Of a DNA stretch of 64,000 nt, positions 54,179 to 62,628 are shown in pieces. This DNA is from Clostridium omnivorum. Its GTDB lineage: Bacteria; Bacillota; Clostridia; Clostridiales; Clostridiaceae. Under the pieces are notes generated by a model. That model did not search any database, was not told the DNA's origin, and was given only the letters and a program-made list of their open reading frames with translations. Location of the stretch: contig NZ_BRXR01000001.1 of assembly GCF_026012015.1 (NCBI RefSeq), positions 280,001 through 344,000 of the forward strand, in the 5' to 3' direction. The position numbers and the translations under genes are program-made. Each line of letters begins with the position of its first letter. Position 1 is the stretch's first letter.

Positions 54179-55639
54179 TTATTCAGCAATAATCTCCTTT
54201 TCCATTACATTTCCAGATTTCTTACTGTAAAGTCTAGCCGCAGTTATAAGAGCTCCAATTATACAGACTACTCCAGCAGATATATATACATTTCTCATTG
54301 CAAAAATAAACACATCATCTCTTCCTTGAACATAGTTTGTAACATGATATCCAATCTTATAACTCATTCTATTATACAACATTGTTGTAGATAACGATAT
54401 TCCAAACACCATTCCTAAATTTCTAACTAATGCATTTATACTGCCAGCGATTCCTAATTTACTCTTAGGAACTGTAGACATTATCAAGGAATTATTAGGA
54501 GATTGGAACAATCCATTTCCTAAAGACATTGTTGCAATAAATATACACATAATTACTAGTGAAGAATGTTCATTAAGTGTAGCCATTAAAAACAATCCAA
54601 CGCTAGTAAGGCAAAGTCCAATAAAAGTTAAAAACTCTGATCCGATTTTATCCGATAAATATCCACTTACTGGCGCAACTATAGAAAGTACTATTGGATA
54701 AGCCATCATAAACATTCCTGTAGCAGCTGGAGAAAGCTTCATTACATCTTGAAGATAAAATGGTTGGATAATATTAGAGCAGCTAATAGCTATAAAAGAT
54801 ATAAATCCACAGAAAATGCTTATTGAAAACAGCTTATTTTCAAATATCTGAAGATGCAAAAGCGGCATTTTCTCATTCTTTTCTATGATTATAAATATAA
54901 CAAATAGGATTAACGCCAGTAAAAATCCTAATATGATTATTATATTGGTATAGCCGAATTCCTTACCCTCATTTAGTGCTCCAAAGAGTGCAATTATTGA
55001 AGCGGAAAATAATATGGCTCCCTTTAAATCTAATTTTTCTTCCCTATTTTTAATTGCCCTTGGAAAAGTCTTTGTACTCATAATAAAGGTAAATATACCA
55101 ATAGGCACATTTATAAGAAATATATATTTCCAACTAAATACTGATACTATTAATCCACCAAGTGGCGGGCCTACCATTGTTCCCAAAGCTACAACTGCTC
55201 CAGAAAGTCCAAGTGCCCTTCCCCTCTCATTACTAGGAAATACCTGTGTAATTATTCCTTGACTAGTTGCCATTGTAGCTGCTGCACCAATTGCTTGTAC
55301 TACTCTTGCTAAAATTAATAGAGCAAGGGAATTTGAAACACCGCACAAAAGAGAACCAATAGTAAACAGTACAATTCCAAATTTAAATACATTAGTTTTA
55401 CCTTTCATGTCCCCTAATCTACCATAGATAAGTATTGTAGCAGAAATTACAATCAAATAGCTTGTAACTACCCATTCGATGGAACCCATTGTAACAGAAA
55501 GCTTGTCAGACATTACTGGCAGTGCAACATTTACAATACTGCTATCCAAACAGCACATAAATGTCATAAGTACTACGTTAAACAATATAATCCATCTATT
55601 CTTAATATCTCTATTTTCAGTATTATTCACATCCATCAT
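54179..55639 (-). CDS. MFS drug exporter of the DHA2/EmrB-QacA group
   Basis: Fourteen membrane helices; the first motif LMTFMCCLDSSIVNVALPVMSDKL is the DHA2 motif D-S/T-x-x-x-x-A-L-P, and motif A (YGRLGDMKGKTN) and motif C (GAVVALGTMVGPPLGGLI) are present. 486 residues. The coding region begins within the end of the marR gene (about 17 bases overlap), so the two are translationally coupled. Exports cationic or amphipathic drugs in homologues. Exact start within the ATG ATG GAT GTG run is uncertain. Confidence 0.9.
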   Translation of the reverse strand: MMDVNNTENRDIKNRWIILFNVVLMTFMCCLDSSIVNVALPVMSDKLSVTMGSIEWVVTSYLIVISATILIYGRLGDMKGKTNVFKFGIVLFTIGSLLCGVSNSLALLILARVVQAIGAAATMATSQGIITQVFPSNERGRALGLSGAVVALGTMVGPPLGGLIVSVFSWKYIFLINVPIGIFTFIMSTKTFPRAIKNREEKLDLKGAILFSASIIALFGALNEGKEFGYTNIIIILGFLLALILFVIFIIIEKNEKMPLLHLQIFENKLFSISIFCGFISFIAISCSNIIQPFYLQDVMKLSPAATGMFMMAYPIVLSIVAPVSGYLSDKIGSEFLTFIGLCLTSVGLFLMATLNEHSSLVIMCIFIATMSLGNGLFQSPNNSLIMSTVPKSKLGIAGSINALVRNLGMVFGISLSTTMLYNRMSYKIGYHVTNYVQGRDDVFIFAMRNVYISAGVVCIIGALITAARLYSKKSGNVMEKEIIAE

Positions 55640-56087
55640 CCTTTCTGCATTTACCTTGTTTAAACCTTATTGCATTTTTCAAAGCCTTTTCTGAAAGCCT
55701 AACTATTTCATCCTTCTCATTTTCATCAAAATCAGCTGTTATAATGTCAATCCAATTAAAAATAATATCTTTAATTTCAGGTATAGCTGCTTTTGCTTTA
55801 TCCGTTAAATAAAGCTTATAAGCTCTTGAATCATTTTCATCTTGTTCTTTTATTACATATCCAAGCTCAATAAGTTTATTGATTGACCTAGCAGACATAG
55901 CTTTATCTACTCCAAGTTCTCTACTTATTTGATTTTGGCTAATCCCTTCTTTATAACTAAGCCTCATCAAAAATGGGTATGTACCATTGCTTAGTTCGTA
56001 TTTCTTCAATGCTTCGTCTGTGTAGCACTGAGTTACTCTATATAATGTATTTGTAAACTTTATTAATGATGGTCTTTCCTTTTTCAT
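55623..56087 (-). CDS. MarR family regulator
   Basis: A MarR winged helix: ISQNQISRELGVDKAMSARSINKLIELGYVIKEQDENDSRAYKLYLTDKA, covering recognition helix and wing (D-x-R). 154 residues; ATG after GGAGGTAAAT. It overlaps the MFS exporter gene and faces a palindromic operator, so it probably represses the pair and itself. Confidence 0.93.
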   Translation of the reverse strand: MKKERPSLIKFTNTLYRVTQCYTDEALKKYELSNGTYPFLMRLSYKEGISQNQISRELGVDKAMSARSINKLIELGYVIKEQDENDSRAYKLYLTDKAKAAIPEIKDIIFNWIDIITADFDENEKDEIVRLSEKALKNAIRFKQGKCRKDDGCE

Positions 56088-56127
56088 ATTTACCTCCAAG
56101 TTTATATCACGTATAATAAATTATCAT

Positions 56128-56153
56128 AATATAGTTGATTAGTCAACCATATT
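56128..56153. promoter_or_regulatory. MarR operator candidate
   Basis: GTTGATTAGTCAAC (56134-56147) is a dyad centred on TTAG, extended by AATATA/CATATT halves. It lies 40 bases upstream of marR, the position expected for autoregulation. Confidence 0.65.
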
Positions 56154-56252
56154 TATAATTTAATCTCCAATAAAATAAAAGTGAATACATTTTTTATATG
56201 CAATGAATCCACTTTTATTCTTAGGCTGCTATTATTGCTGCTTGTGAAATTA

Positions 56253-57143
56253 CTAATATATTATTCTTCGCGCTGTTATATAGTGACTTTGCCAATAGGA
56301 AGTTGTTATGTCCGTAGTCTTTACCACATCACCTGTCTTAGGACTGTGTATCATTTTTCCATCTCCTATGTATATACCTACATGGGAAATACGTCCATCT
56401 CCAGCTAAAGAAAAAAATAATAAATCCCCTGGCTGTAAATTTGTCTTTGAAACATATATCCCTTGAGTTGCTTGCTCTGAAGATATTCTATTAAGGCTGT
56501 ATCCAGCAGTTTTATAAACATATTGTGTAAATCCAGAACAATCAAATCCACCCTCACTAGGCGACTCCCCTCCCCACACATAAGGTGTGCCTAGAAGGGA
56601 TTTTGCTGTTGAAACTACAATATTTATCTTTCTCTGAGCTTCTGATATATCTAAATTTAAATAAGTTTTACTTACCCATCCAATTCTTCCATCAGACAGC
56701 ATAATTTTATAAAAGCCCTGTGACTCCCCTATTACCTTCACCCTGTTCCCCTGCCAAAGTAAATGCATAATTGAGTAGCTTGTTGACGGCCCAGTTCTTA
56801 CATTTAGCTGAGTTGCAGTAACTACCCCAGTAGTATTTAGGCTTGTTTCCGCATAAGAAACCTGAGAACTTGTAGTAGTGTTTTCTACAGCTTGAGCCTT
56901 TGTATGGTGCAAAAATGGTATACTTCCTATAACTAACGCCCCAAGTACTAATTTTACTGAATTTATTTTTATATCGGGAAACTTTTCCTTCATGAATTCT
57001 TTTATTTCATCATCTAAATCCAATACATTTTCTCTTAGATTTTTAAAGAATTCATCTGAAAACTCTGAATCATTTGGGTTTATATATATTTCTACAACAT
57101 AACCGCCATTTTCCTTTACTAGCTTATAATTTTCATACCACAT
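56253..57143 (-). CDS. membrane-anchored NlpC/P60 cell-wall hydrolase with SH3b domain
   Basis: A 65-residue N-terminal segment without signal features (YKLVKENGGYVVEIYINPN) precedes a membrane helix (about 67-82). Then come an SH3b domain (LNVRTGPSTSYSIM, to about 170) and an NlpC/P60 domain with Cys in GGFDCSGFTQYVY, His in RISHVGIYIGDGKMIHSP. So the catalytic part lies outside the cell. 296 residues. Peptidoglycan endopeptidase. The leader is a copy of the repeated RNA element, whose AAGGAG is the ribosome binding site 8 bases before the ATG. Confidence 0.88.
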   Translation of the reverse strand: MWYENYKLVKENGGYVVEIYINPNDSEFSDEFFKNLRENVLDLDDEIKEFMKEKFPDIKINSVKLVLGALVIGSIPFLHHTKAQAVENTTTSSQVSYAETSLNTTGVVTATQLNVRTGPSTSYSIMHLLWQGNRVKVIGESQGFYKIMLSDGRIGWVSKTYLNLDISEAQRKINIVVSTAKSLLGTPYVWGGESPSEGGFDCSGFTQYVYKTAGYSLNRISSEQATQGIYVSKTNLQPGDLLFFSLAGDGRISHVGIYIGDGKMIHSPKTGDVVKTTDITTSYWQSHYITARRIIY

Positions 57144-57151
57144 ATAATTTC

Positions 57152-57236
57152 CTCCTTATCAGTCGCAACACTAGGTAACCATTGGTGCCGATTCCTATCG
57201 GCAGGATGCCCGTAAAAGTCCATTTAGGACTTTTAC
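57152..57236 (-). promoter_or_regulatory. leader RNA element, NlpC/P60 copy
   Basis: The P1 stem GTAAAAGTCC/GGACTTTTAC with TAAAT loop is identical in all 25 bases to tandem copy 1, 16 kb away. P2 is GGGCATCC with GGTTACCT, enclosing a TGCCGAT/ATCGGCA hairpin. The 3' end is AGTGTTGCGACTGATAAGGA followed by GG, the ribosome binding site of the hydrolase. Confidence 0.8.
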
Positions 57237-57356
57237 ATCCATACTAATGAATTGCTTTTCACAACATAGAGTTCCCTATTGATTAAGTCTTAAACTTACC
57301 TCATGGTGTAATTCTATTTTCCATCTTTATACTGTTATAAAATTATAAATAAAAAA

Positions 57357-57380
57357 GATATATGCAATTATACATATATC
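57357..57380 (-). terminator. histidine kinase terminator
   Basis: GATATATG/CATATATC stem with 8-nt loop followed by TTTTTTATTTATAA on the minus strand. Confidence 0.75.
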
Positions 57381-57387
57381 CTTGTTT

Positions 57388-59175
57388 CTAAGTACTTATA
57401 TCCGAAAACTCTATTTCCTTCTTTTTTTCACAAAAACTTTCTATTATACTATCCTCTTTATCGCCTTCCATCTGAATTACAGGAAGTGTTATTATAAATT
57501 CACTACCTTTACCATATATGCTTTTTACTGTTACACTACCCCCATGAAGCTCTACAAGCGACTTAACTAGTGACAGTCCTATGCCGCTTCCTTCATTATT
57601 TCGTGAAAAAGAGTTGTCTACTTGTCTAAATCTTTCAAAAATAATATCCTGTTTTTCTATAGGTATGCCTATTCCCGTATCTTGAACGGAAACAGCTACG
57701 AAGTCATCTCCATCACATACCTTCACCATTATTTTTCCACCGCTGTTAGTGAATTTTACACTATTTGATAATAAATTAAGCATTACCCTTTCAATCTTTT
57801 CTCGATCCAGTGCAATAATTTTTTCCTCAATTTCGGTATCAAAACTAATGGATATTCCTTTATTTTCAAAATAGTCCACCACAGACATAGTTATTTCTTC
57901 CACTACACTTACAATATTATGATTTGCTAGCTGAAGTTCAAGATATCCCGTATCAACTCTTGTTATATCTATTATATTATTAATAAGTCTCGATAACCTA
58001 AAAATGTTCTGCTTAATTGTAGATGAGGTCTTCTCAATTTTTTCATGGATATTATTATTGTTTTCTTTGGAGTTATACAGGTCTAGTAATTGCGTAGAAG
58101 CAAGAATTACATTTAACGGTGTTTTTAACTCATGGGATATATTTGCAAAAAATTCTGTTTTAACCTTATCGTATTCCTTTGCCTCAACAAGAAGCTTATT
58201 TTCAGTTATATCCTGTATGGAGCCGAATATCCCATTAAACCTATTATGGTAATTAAACCTTGGTTTGCAATAGACATTTAGATATTTATATGAATTATCT
58301 TTTAACGTCCACTGCCTTTCAAAATTCATTCCGTTGCCCTTATCGTTTTTAATTTGTGCCCACATTTCAATTCCAAAAAACTCTAAAAAGCATCTTCCAA
58401 AAAGCTCTTCATCACTACATCCAAATATGCTCTTACAGGAGGGACTTATAAAAGTAAGAACGCCATTTTCATCAAGCTCAAATATTATATCCCTTTGGTT
58501 TTCAATTATATTTACTAATCTTTTCTCCTTGGAAATTAATATCTTTTGAGCTTCCACTAGTTCCATTCTAACTTTTTCAAAATAAATAAAGATTAAGGCT
58601 ATTGTAATCACCATCGAAAACAAAGCACTTATCATATATCCATAAGGCGCAAACCAAGTTATACTCCTTAATAGTGGGTAATCTAGTTTATGAATTCCCC
58701 ATAGAACAAAAGTACCCCCCAGAATTCTTCTAAGGTGTATTTGACCTTCACCATAATACAAAAATATAATTCCTACCCAAATCGTTCCAATACCAAGTAC
58801 TACTCCTGCAGGATAGTTAGATATAACTAAAGATTTTTCAAACATGGTGGTCACAATCAACCAAATTATTGTAATATAAATAATTAAATTAACATGAAAG
58901 GGCATATTTTTATTTAAAAACATACAAGAACCATTAATGAGTAGTAGCATACTGGCTAAAAATAATATGTAACTGATTAAAGATACAAAAGATCTAAATG
59001 CCCCACTTACTGTTACCAAAGTAATAACTTGTGCAAGTAAATAAACAAGCCAACTTACTGCCCAAATCCTTAAATATGATTTTTTATCAATTATATATAG
59101 GTAAGTGTATGTAATAGTTAAAACAATTGCACTACAAATTATTATAGTTACAGCTGGTACTATCAAGGATGTCAC
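57388..59175 (-). CDS. membrane PAS-domain sensor histidine kinase
   Basis: Seven closely spaced membrane helices (to about 210) and a PAS domain (about 225-340, DIIFELDENGVLTFISPSCKSIFG) precede the kinase core: H box FFANISHELKTPLNVILA, N box LLSNSVKFTN, G1 DTGIGIP and G2 GSGIGLSLVKSLVELHGG. Total about 595 aa. Two GTG starts 9 bases apart are possible; the downstream one has better ribosome spacing. No response regulator gene lies next to it, so it is an orphan kinase. Ligand unknown. Confidence 0.9.
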   Translation of the reverse strand: MTSLIVPAVTIIICSAIVLTITYTYLYIIDKKSYLRIWAVSWLVYLLAQVITLVTVSGAFRSFVSLISYILFLASMLLLINGSCMFLNKNMPFHVNLIIYITIIWLIVTTMFEKSLVISNYPAGVVLGIGTIWVGIIFLYYGEGQIHLRRILGGTFVLWGIHKLDYPLLRSITWFAPYGYMISALFSMVITIALIFIYFEKVRMELVEAQKILISKEKRLVNIIENQRDIIFELDENGVLTFISPSCKSIFGCSDEELFGRCFLEFFGIEMWAQIKNDKGNGMNFERQWTLKDNSYKYLNVYCKPRFNYHNRFNGIFGSIQDITENKLLVEAKEYDKVKTEFFANISHELKTPLNVILASTQLLDLYNSKENNNNIHEKIEKTSSTIKQNIFRLSRLINNIIDITRVDTGYLELQLANHNIVSVVEEITMSVVDYFENKGISISFDTEIEEKIIALDREKIERVMLNLLSNSVKFTNSGGKIMVKVCDGDDFVAVSVQDTGIGIPIEKQDIIFERFRQVDNSFSRNNEGSGIGLSLVKSLVELHGGSVTVKSIYGKGSEFIITLPVIQMEGDKEDSIIESFCEKKKEIEFSDIST

Positions 59176-59264
59176 TTCTTTCACTTCCTTCTTTTACTAG
59201 CATAATGTTGTAACACTATTATAAGATAAAAATGCTATGCACACAATGATTATAACAACTTTTT

Positions 59265-59277
59265 GTCAAAATTTGAC
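59265..59277. repeat. short perfect palindrome near kinase promoter
   Basis: GTCAAAATTTGAC is a perfect 6-1-6 dyad, about 90 bases upstream of the kinase start and between two divergent genes. A TATAAT on the minus strand (59250-59256 region) is nearby. Operator or chance. Confidence 0.3.
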
Positions 59278-59414
59278 GTTACTTTTGTTAATTTGTCTAT
59301 ATACTTCTTATGTTTAAGTAATTACTATATATCATTAAGTGTAAGAAATTTATAAGCACTAAAATATTTACTTGAACTTTAAGAAATTTGGGTGCATAAT
59401 AAAAGCAGAACAAT

Positions 59415-59429
59415 TGATAATAATTATTA
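59415..59429 (+). promoter_or_regulatory. possible PerR/Fur-type 7-1-7 box
   Basis: TGATAATAATTATTA matches TGATAATNATTATCA at 14 of 15 positions. It lies 20 bases upstream of the leader RNA element of the IscA/HesB-like gene, where iron or peroxide control would make sense. A+T-rich chance is possible. Confidence 0.4.
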
Positions 59430-59448
59430 ATTAAATTCATTTGTGTGG

Positions 59449-59532
59449 ATAAAAAGTCTAAATAACATTTTACGGTAGCTTACAGGTGGAAGCAGGTATT
59501 AATAAGTTACCCAATGTTTCGACTGAAAGGAG
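59449..59532 (+). promoter_or_regulatory. leader RNA element, IscA-like copy
   Basis: The 3' half is well conserved (GGTAGCTTA, then TAAGTTACCC, then AATGTTTCGACTGAAAGGAG). The 5' stem is degenerate: AAAAGTCTAAAT is recognisable but the arms pair poorly. The GGAG lies 7 bases before the ATG of the next gene. Confidence 0.65.
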
Positions 59533-59539
59533 AAAAGCA

Positions 59540-59869
59540 ATGGAAAAACTAATAATTAGTAATGAAGCCTATGAGGAATTTAAAGATTTTCTTCAGAAAA
59601 ATAATGTAGAAAGTAATAACATTAGAATAGCCATGGCTCAAGGAGGCTGCGGCGGCCCTACTTTTGGAGTATGTGTTGGTGAGGTAATAGAAGGTGACTT
59701 GGTAGAAAAGGTTAACGATATAAACTTTATAATTAATGAAAATATATATAATGAATATGGTGTTTTTACCCTATTATCCACTGAAGAAAATGATGGTCTT
59801 GGAATGACAATAAGACCTCTTATAGAACCCATAGGTGGTGGATGTGCTGGTTGTTCTGGCTGCCATTAA
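59540..59869 (+). CDS. IscA/HesB-like iron-sulfur protein
   Basis: 109 residues with MAQGGCGGPTFGVCVGE near residue 33, an IscA-fold body, and a C-terminal GGGCAGCSGCH cysteine cluster. The cysteine pattern fits the clostridial HesB-like group, which includes selenoproteins; here no in-frame TGA is present, all are Cys codons. Presumed Fe-S carrier or scaffold. The start is the ATG 7 bases after GGAG; an upstream in-frame start would only translate the leader element. Confidence 0.78.
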   Translation: MEKLIISNEAYEEFKDFLQKNNVESNNIRIAMAQGGCGGPTFGVCVGEVIEGDLVEKVNDINFIINENIYNEYGVFTLLSTEENDGLGMTIRPLIEPIGGGCAGCSGCH

Positions 59870-59880
59870 CTTGCAAAGAA

Positions 59881-59910
59881 AATTCCTAAGCTTAGCTTAG
59901 GAATTTTTTA
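59881..59910 (+). terminator. terminator after the IscA-like gene
   Basis: AATTCCTAAG/CTTAGGAATT perfect stem with a 5-nt loop, followed by TTTTTAT. Confidence 0.85.
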
Positions 59911-59977
59911 TTGACTAGAATTTTATATTATTATTCCTATGTGCTATAATCTAATTGTTGCTATTTAGGAGGTTTTT

Positions 59978-61114
59978 ATGCTAACTATTGCTGTAAAATA
60001 TAAAAATAATATATTAAATAAATTTATAAATGTATGTAAATCAGATATAGTATTTACTATAGCATTTCTAGCTGCAATATTGAGTAGTCTTGTAGCTATG
60101 CCCAAAACAAGTTATATAGATTTTAAAGTACTTGCTTGCCTTTTTAATTTGATGATTGTAATTAAGGCCTTTGAAAAGCAAAAGTTATTGGACAAATTTG
60201 CTGTGTCATTAATCAATAAATGTTCAGACGTTCATAAATTGTCCTTAATACTTGTATTATTATGCTTTTTTTGTTCCATGTTAATTACCAATGATGTTGC
60301 ACTGATTACTTTTGTACCTTTGACAATAATTATTAGCAACAAGTGTAGTATAAATGTAGGAAATATAATAATACTTGAAACCTTAGCAGCAAATATAGGA
60401 AGTAGCTTAACGCCAATGGGTAATCCACAAAACCTTTATATTTTTTCTAAATATAACCTTTCAATATCACAATTTTTTTCGACCCTTGTATTCTTTACTC
60501 TTATTGGAGTAGCTTGGCTTCTTATTTTATCCTTTAGATTGAAAAATGAACCAATTCAGGTAAGTATCAATACTATACCTACTGAGAATAGGTTAAAAAC
60601 TTTAATATGGTTAGTTTTATTTATAATAATAATACTATCAGTCTTCAGTATTATTAATTTTAAAATAGCTTTTATATTAACTATTTTTAGTACATTTATT
60701 TTAGACAAAAAACTTATACTGGAAGTTGATTATCTTCTTCTTATGACGTTTATTAGTTTTTTTATTTTCATAGGGAATATATCAAATATCTCTTTAGTTA
60801 ATAACTATATGCAGAGCTGTTTAAGCAGTAATACCTCCACATACGTTGCTTCTATTACCCTAAGCCAGTTTATAAGTAATGTTCCTTGCTCGATACTACT
60901 GTCAAAATTCACTGGAAACTGGAAGGCGTTACTTTTAGGTGTTAACATAGGGGGTATTGGGACCCTTATTGCATCCTTAGCCAGTGTAATATCATACAAG
61001 CTATACATTAAGGATTATCCCAATGAAGTTAAACAATACTTGTTAAAATTTGCTGGATATAGTTTTGTGAGTCTTGTAATATTTGCATCTTTAAATTATT
61101 TCCTTATAAGATAA
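59978..61114 (+). CDS. ArsB/NhaD-superfamily anion permease
   Basis: 378 residues with about ten membrane helices. The first half contains MLITNDVALITFVPLTI and the signature AANIGSSLTPMGNPQNLYI, both typical of the SLC13/CitT/ArsB ion-transporter superfamily; the repeat in the second half is TYVASITLSQFISNVPCSILLSKFTGN and GVNIGGIGTLIASLAS. AGGAGG precedes the ATG. The substrate is probably a carboxylate or inorganic anion. The next gene, tag, starts 118 bases later behind a leader RNA element with no visible promoter. Confidence 0.88.
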   Translation: MLTIAVKYKNNILNKFINVCKSDIVFTIAFLAAILSSLVAMPKTSYIDFKVLACLFNLMIVIKAFEKQKLLDKFAVSLINKCSDVHKLSLILVLLCFFCSMLITNDVALITFVPLTIIISNKCSINVGNIIILETLAANIGSSLTPMGNPQNLYIFSKYNLSISQFFSTLVFFTLIGVAWLLILSFRLKNEPIQVSINTIPTENRLKTLIWLVLFIIIILSVFSIINFKIAFILTIFSTFILDKKLILEVDYLLLMTFISFFIFIGNISNISLVNNYMQSCLSSNTSTYVASITLSQFISNVPCSILLSKFTGNWKALLLGVNIGGIGTLIASLASVISYKLYIKDYPNEVKQYLLKFAGYSFVSLVIFASLNYFLIR

Positions 61115-61140
61115 ACCGTCATATTTCTTATGAAATAGAT

Positions 61141-61224
61141 GTAAATGTCCCAAATCCACATTTACGTGGAGACTGTCAATGAAAATCCACATGGTAATAT
61201 ACCCAGTATTTCGACTGAAAGGAG
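61141..61224 (+). promoter_or_regulatory. leader RNA element, tag copy
   Basis: P1 is GTAAATGT/ACATTTAC with loop CCCAAATCC; the A-to-T change relative to other copies is compensated on the opposite arm. The P2 region is divergent (ACTGTC kept; GTGGA and TCCAC can pair). The 3' end AGTATTTCGACTGAAAGGAG provides the tag ribosome binding site. It lies in the gap after the permease gene, so it probably acts on translation. Confidence 0.75.
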
Positions 61225-61231
61225 AATAAAA

Positions 61232-61792
61232 ATGAACAGATGTCCTTGGTGTGGAAATGATGAATTATATATAAAGTATCATGATGAAGAATGGGGGACC
61301 CCATCCCATGATGAAAAAAGACACTTTGAATTTTTAGTATTGGAATCAGCTCAGGCAGGCTTAAGCTGGATTACTATTCTCAGAAAAAGGGAAAACTATA
61401 GAAGTGCCTATGATGGGTTTGATCCTATAAAGATTGCAGCTTATAATGAAGATAAAATAAATAAGCTGCTTCAAAATCAAGGTATTATTAGAAATAGGAG
61501 AAAGATTGAAGCTTCAATAAATAATGCAAAAATGTTCTTAAAAGTACAGCAAGAATTTGGAAGCTTTGATAGCTATATTTGGAACTTTGTAAACGGAACC
61601 CCAATAGTGAATAGCTGGTATAATATTAAGGATGTTCCTGCCACTACTGAGCTATCAGATATTATCAGCAAAGATTTAAAAAAAAGAGGATTTAAATTTT
61701 TAGGTTCCACCATTATTTATTCCTACCTTCAAGCTATTGGAATAATAAACGACCATTTGATAGATTGTTTCAGATACATAGAAATGAGGTAA
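61232..61792 (+). CDS. tag: DNA-3-methyladenine glycosylase I
   Basis: Starts MNRCPWCGNDELYIKYHDEEWG with the zinc Cys near residue 4 and the conserved HDEEWG. The catalytic Glu sits in LESAQAGLSWITILRKRENYR; the C-terminal zinc ligands are in NDHLIDCF. 186 residues, same size as E. coli Tag (187). Removes 3-methyladenine from DNA. The ATG is 7 bases after GGAG of the leader element. An exonuclease gene follows at 4 bases. Confidence 0.96.
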   Translation: MNRCPWCGNDELYIKYHDEEWGTPSHDEKRHFEFLVLESAQAGLSWITILRKRENYRSAYDGFDPIKIAAYNEDKINKLLQNQGIIRNRRKIEASINNAKMFLKVQQEFGSFDSYIWNFVNGTPIVNSWYNIKDVPATTELSDIISKDLKKRGFKFLGSTIIYSYLQAIGIINDHLIDCFRYIEMR

Positions 61793-61796
61793 AATA

Positions 61797-62573
61797 ATGC
61801 ACTATATAGTCTTTGATTTAGAATTTAATCAAGCTGAGCACCCTTCAAAAGATAACAAAAGTGATTCAGATATAAAGTGTCCCTTTGAAATTATTCAAAT
61901 AGGTGCTATAAAACTAGACGAAAACTTAAACGTAATAGGCTCCTTCAACAGGCTTGTTAATCCTCAAGTATATAGAGAACTCAACAAATATGTAAAAGCT
62001 ATTACCAATTTAACAATAGAAGCTTTAAATAATGCTAAGGACTTTTCCATAGTTTACAATGAATTTTTAAATTTTATAAAAGGCGAAGGCTGTGTTTTAT
62101 GTGTATGGGGAACTGTTGATTTAAAAGAGCTTATTAGGAATGTAAAATATCATAGCTTAGATGTGTCTTCACTTCCAAAGGATTATATAGATATTCAAAA
62201 ATATGCTACTAAGTACTTGAAATGTCCTAAGGGTACTAGCATAGGACTTCAAAAGGCCATAGAGTTATTAGAGGTACCTCTTGAACATAACCTTCATGAT
62301 GCTTATAACGATGCTTACTATACAGCTGAAGTATTTAGAAAAATTTTTGATAAAAGCATAAAACCTAAAAAATACGAAACCTACAGAAGAAAATCTTCTA
62401 ATAAAGAAAAATATAAAGTTGATACTGAAAGTATGTATTTTCAGTTTGAAAAAATGCTAAATAGAACAGTTACTGAGGAAGAAAAATCAATAATTAGACT
62501 TGCATACATGATGGGAAAGACAAACCAGTTTCTCATTGAATCTCCAAATAAAGGCTCTAAAAATAACTCTTAA
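61797..62573 (+). CDS. DEDDh 3'-5' exonuclease, ERI-1/KapD-like
   Basis: Exo I motif YIVFDLEFNQAE with the Asp-x-Glu pair, Exo II near WGTVDLKELIRN, and Exo III HDAYNDAYYTAEVF with His and Asp, all in the DnaQ-like DEDDh fold. The large insert-free 180-residue core resembles KapD/ERI-1 rather than the polymerase III epsilon subunit. 258 residues. GAGGTAA, overlapping the tag stop, is its ribosome binding site. Likely RNA or DNA trimming; translationally coupled to tag. Confidence 0.9.
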   Translation: MHYIVFDLEFNQAEHPSKDNKSDSDIKCPFEIIQIGAIKLDENLNVIGSFNRLVNPQVYRELNKYVKAITNLTIEALNNAKDFSIVYNEFLNFIKGEGCVLCVWGTVDLKELIRNVKYHSLDVSSLPKDYIDIQKYATKYLKCPKGTSIGLQKAIELLEVPLEHNLHDAYNDAYYTAEVFRKIFDKSIKPKKYETYRRKSSNKEKYKVDTESMYFQFEKMLNRTVTEEEKSIIRLAYMMGKTNQFLIESPNKGSKNNS

Positions 62574-62628
62574 GTTCTAAAACATATAAAAGTAGTTAAA
62601 ATTTTAAAACCATAAATGAGGTGAAATT

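Noticed and set aside
59250-59277. Histidine kinase promoter with TTGACA and TATAAT
   Set aside because: The two hexamers are only 9 bases apart, too close for a sigma-A promoter; only the palindrome was reported.
59486-59539. Upstream extension of the IscA-like frame as coding
   Set aside because: The extended N-terminus shares a Ser-Thr-Glu-Arg-Arg stretch with an extension of the tag frame only because both translate the same leader element; the real start follows GGAG.
59540-59869. HesB-like selenoprotein
   Set aside because: The cysteine cluster resembles selenoprotein homologues, but there is no in-frame TGA and no sign of a selenocysteine insertion element.
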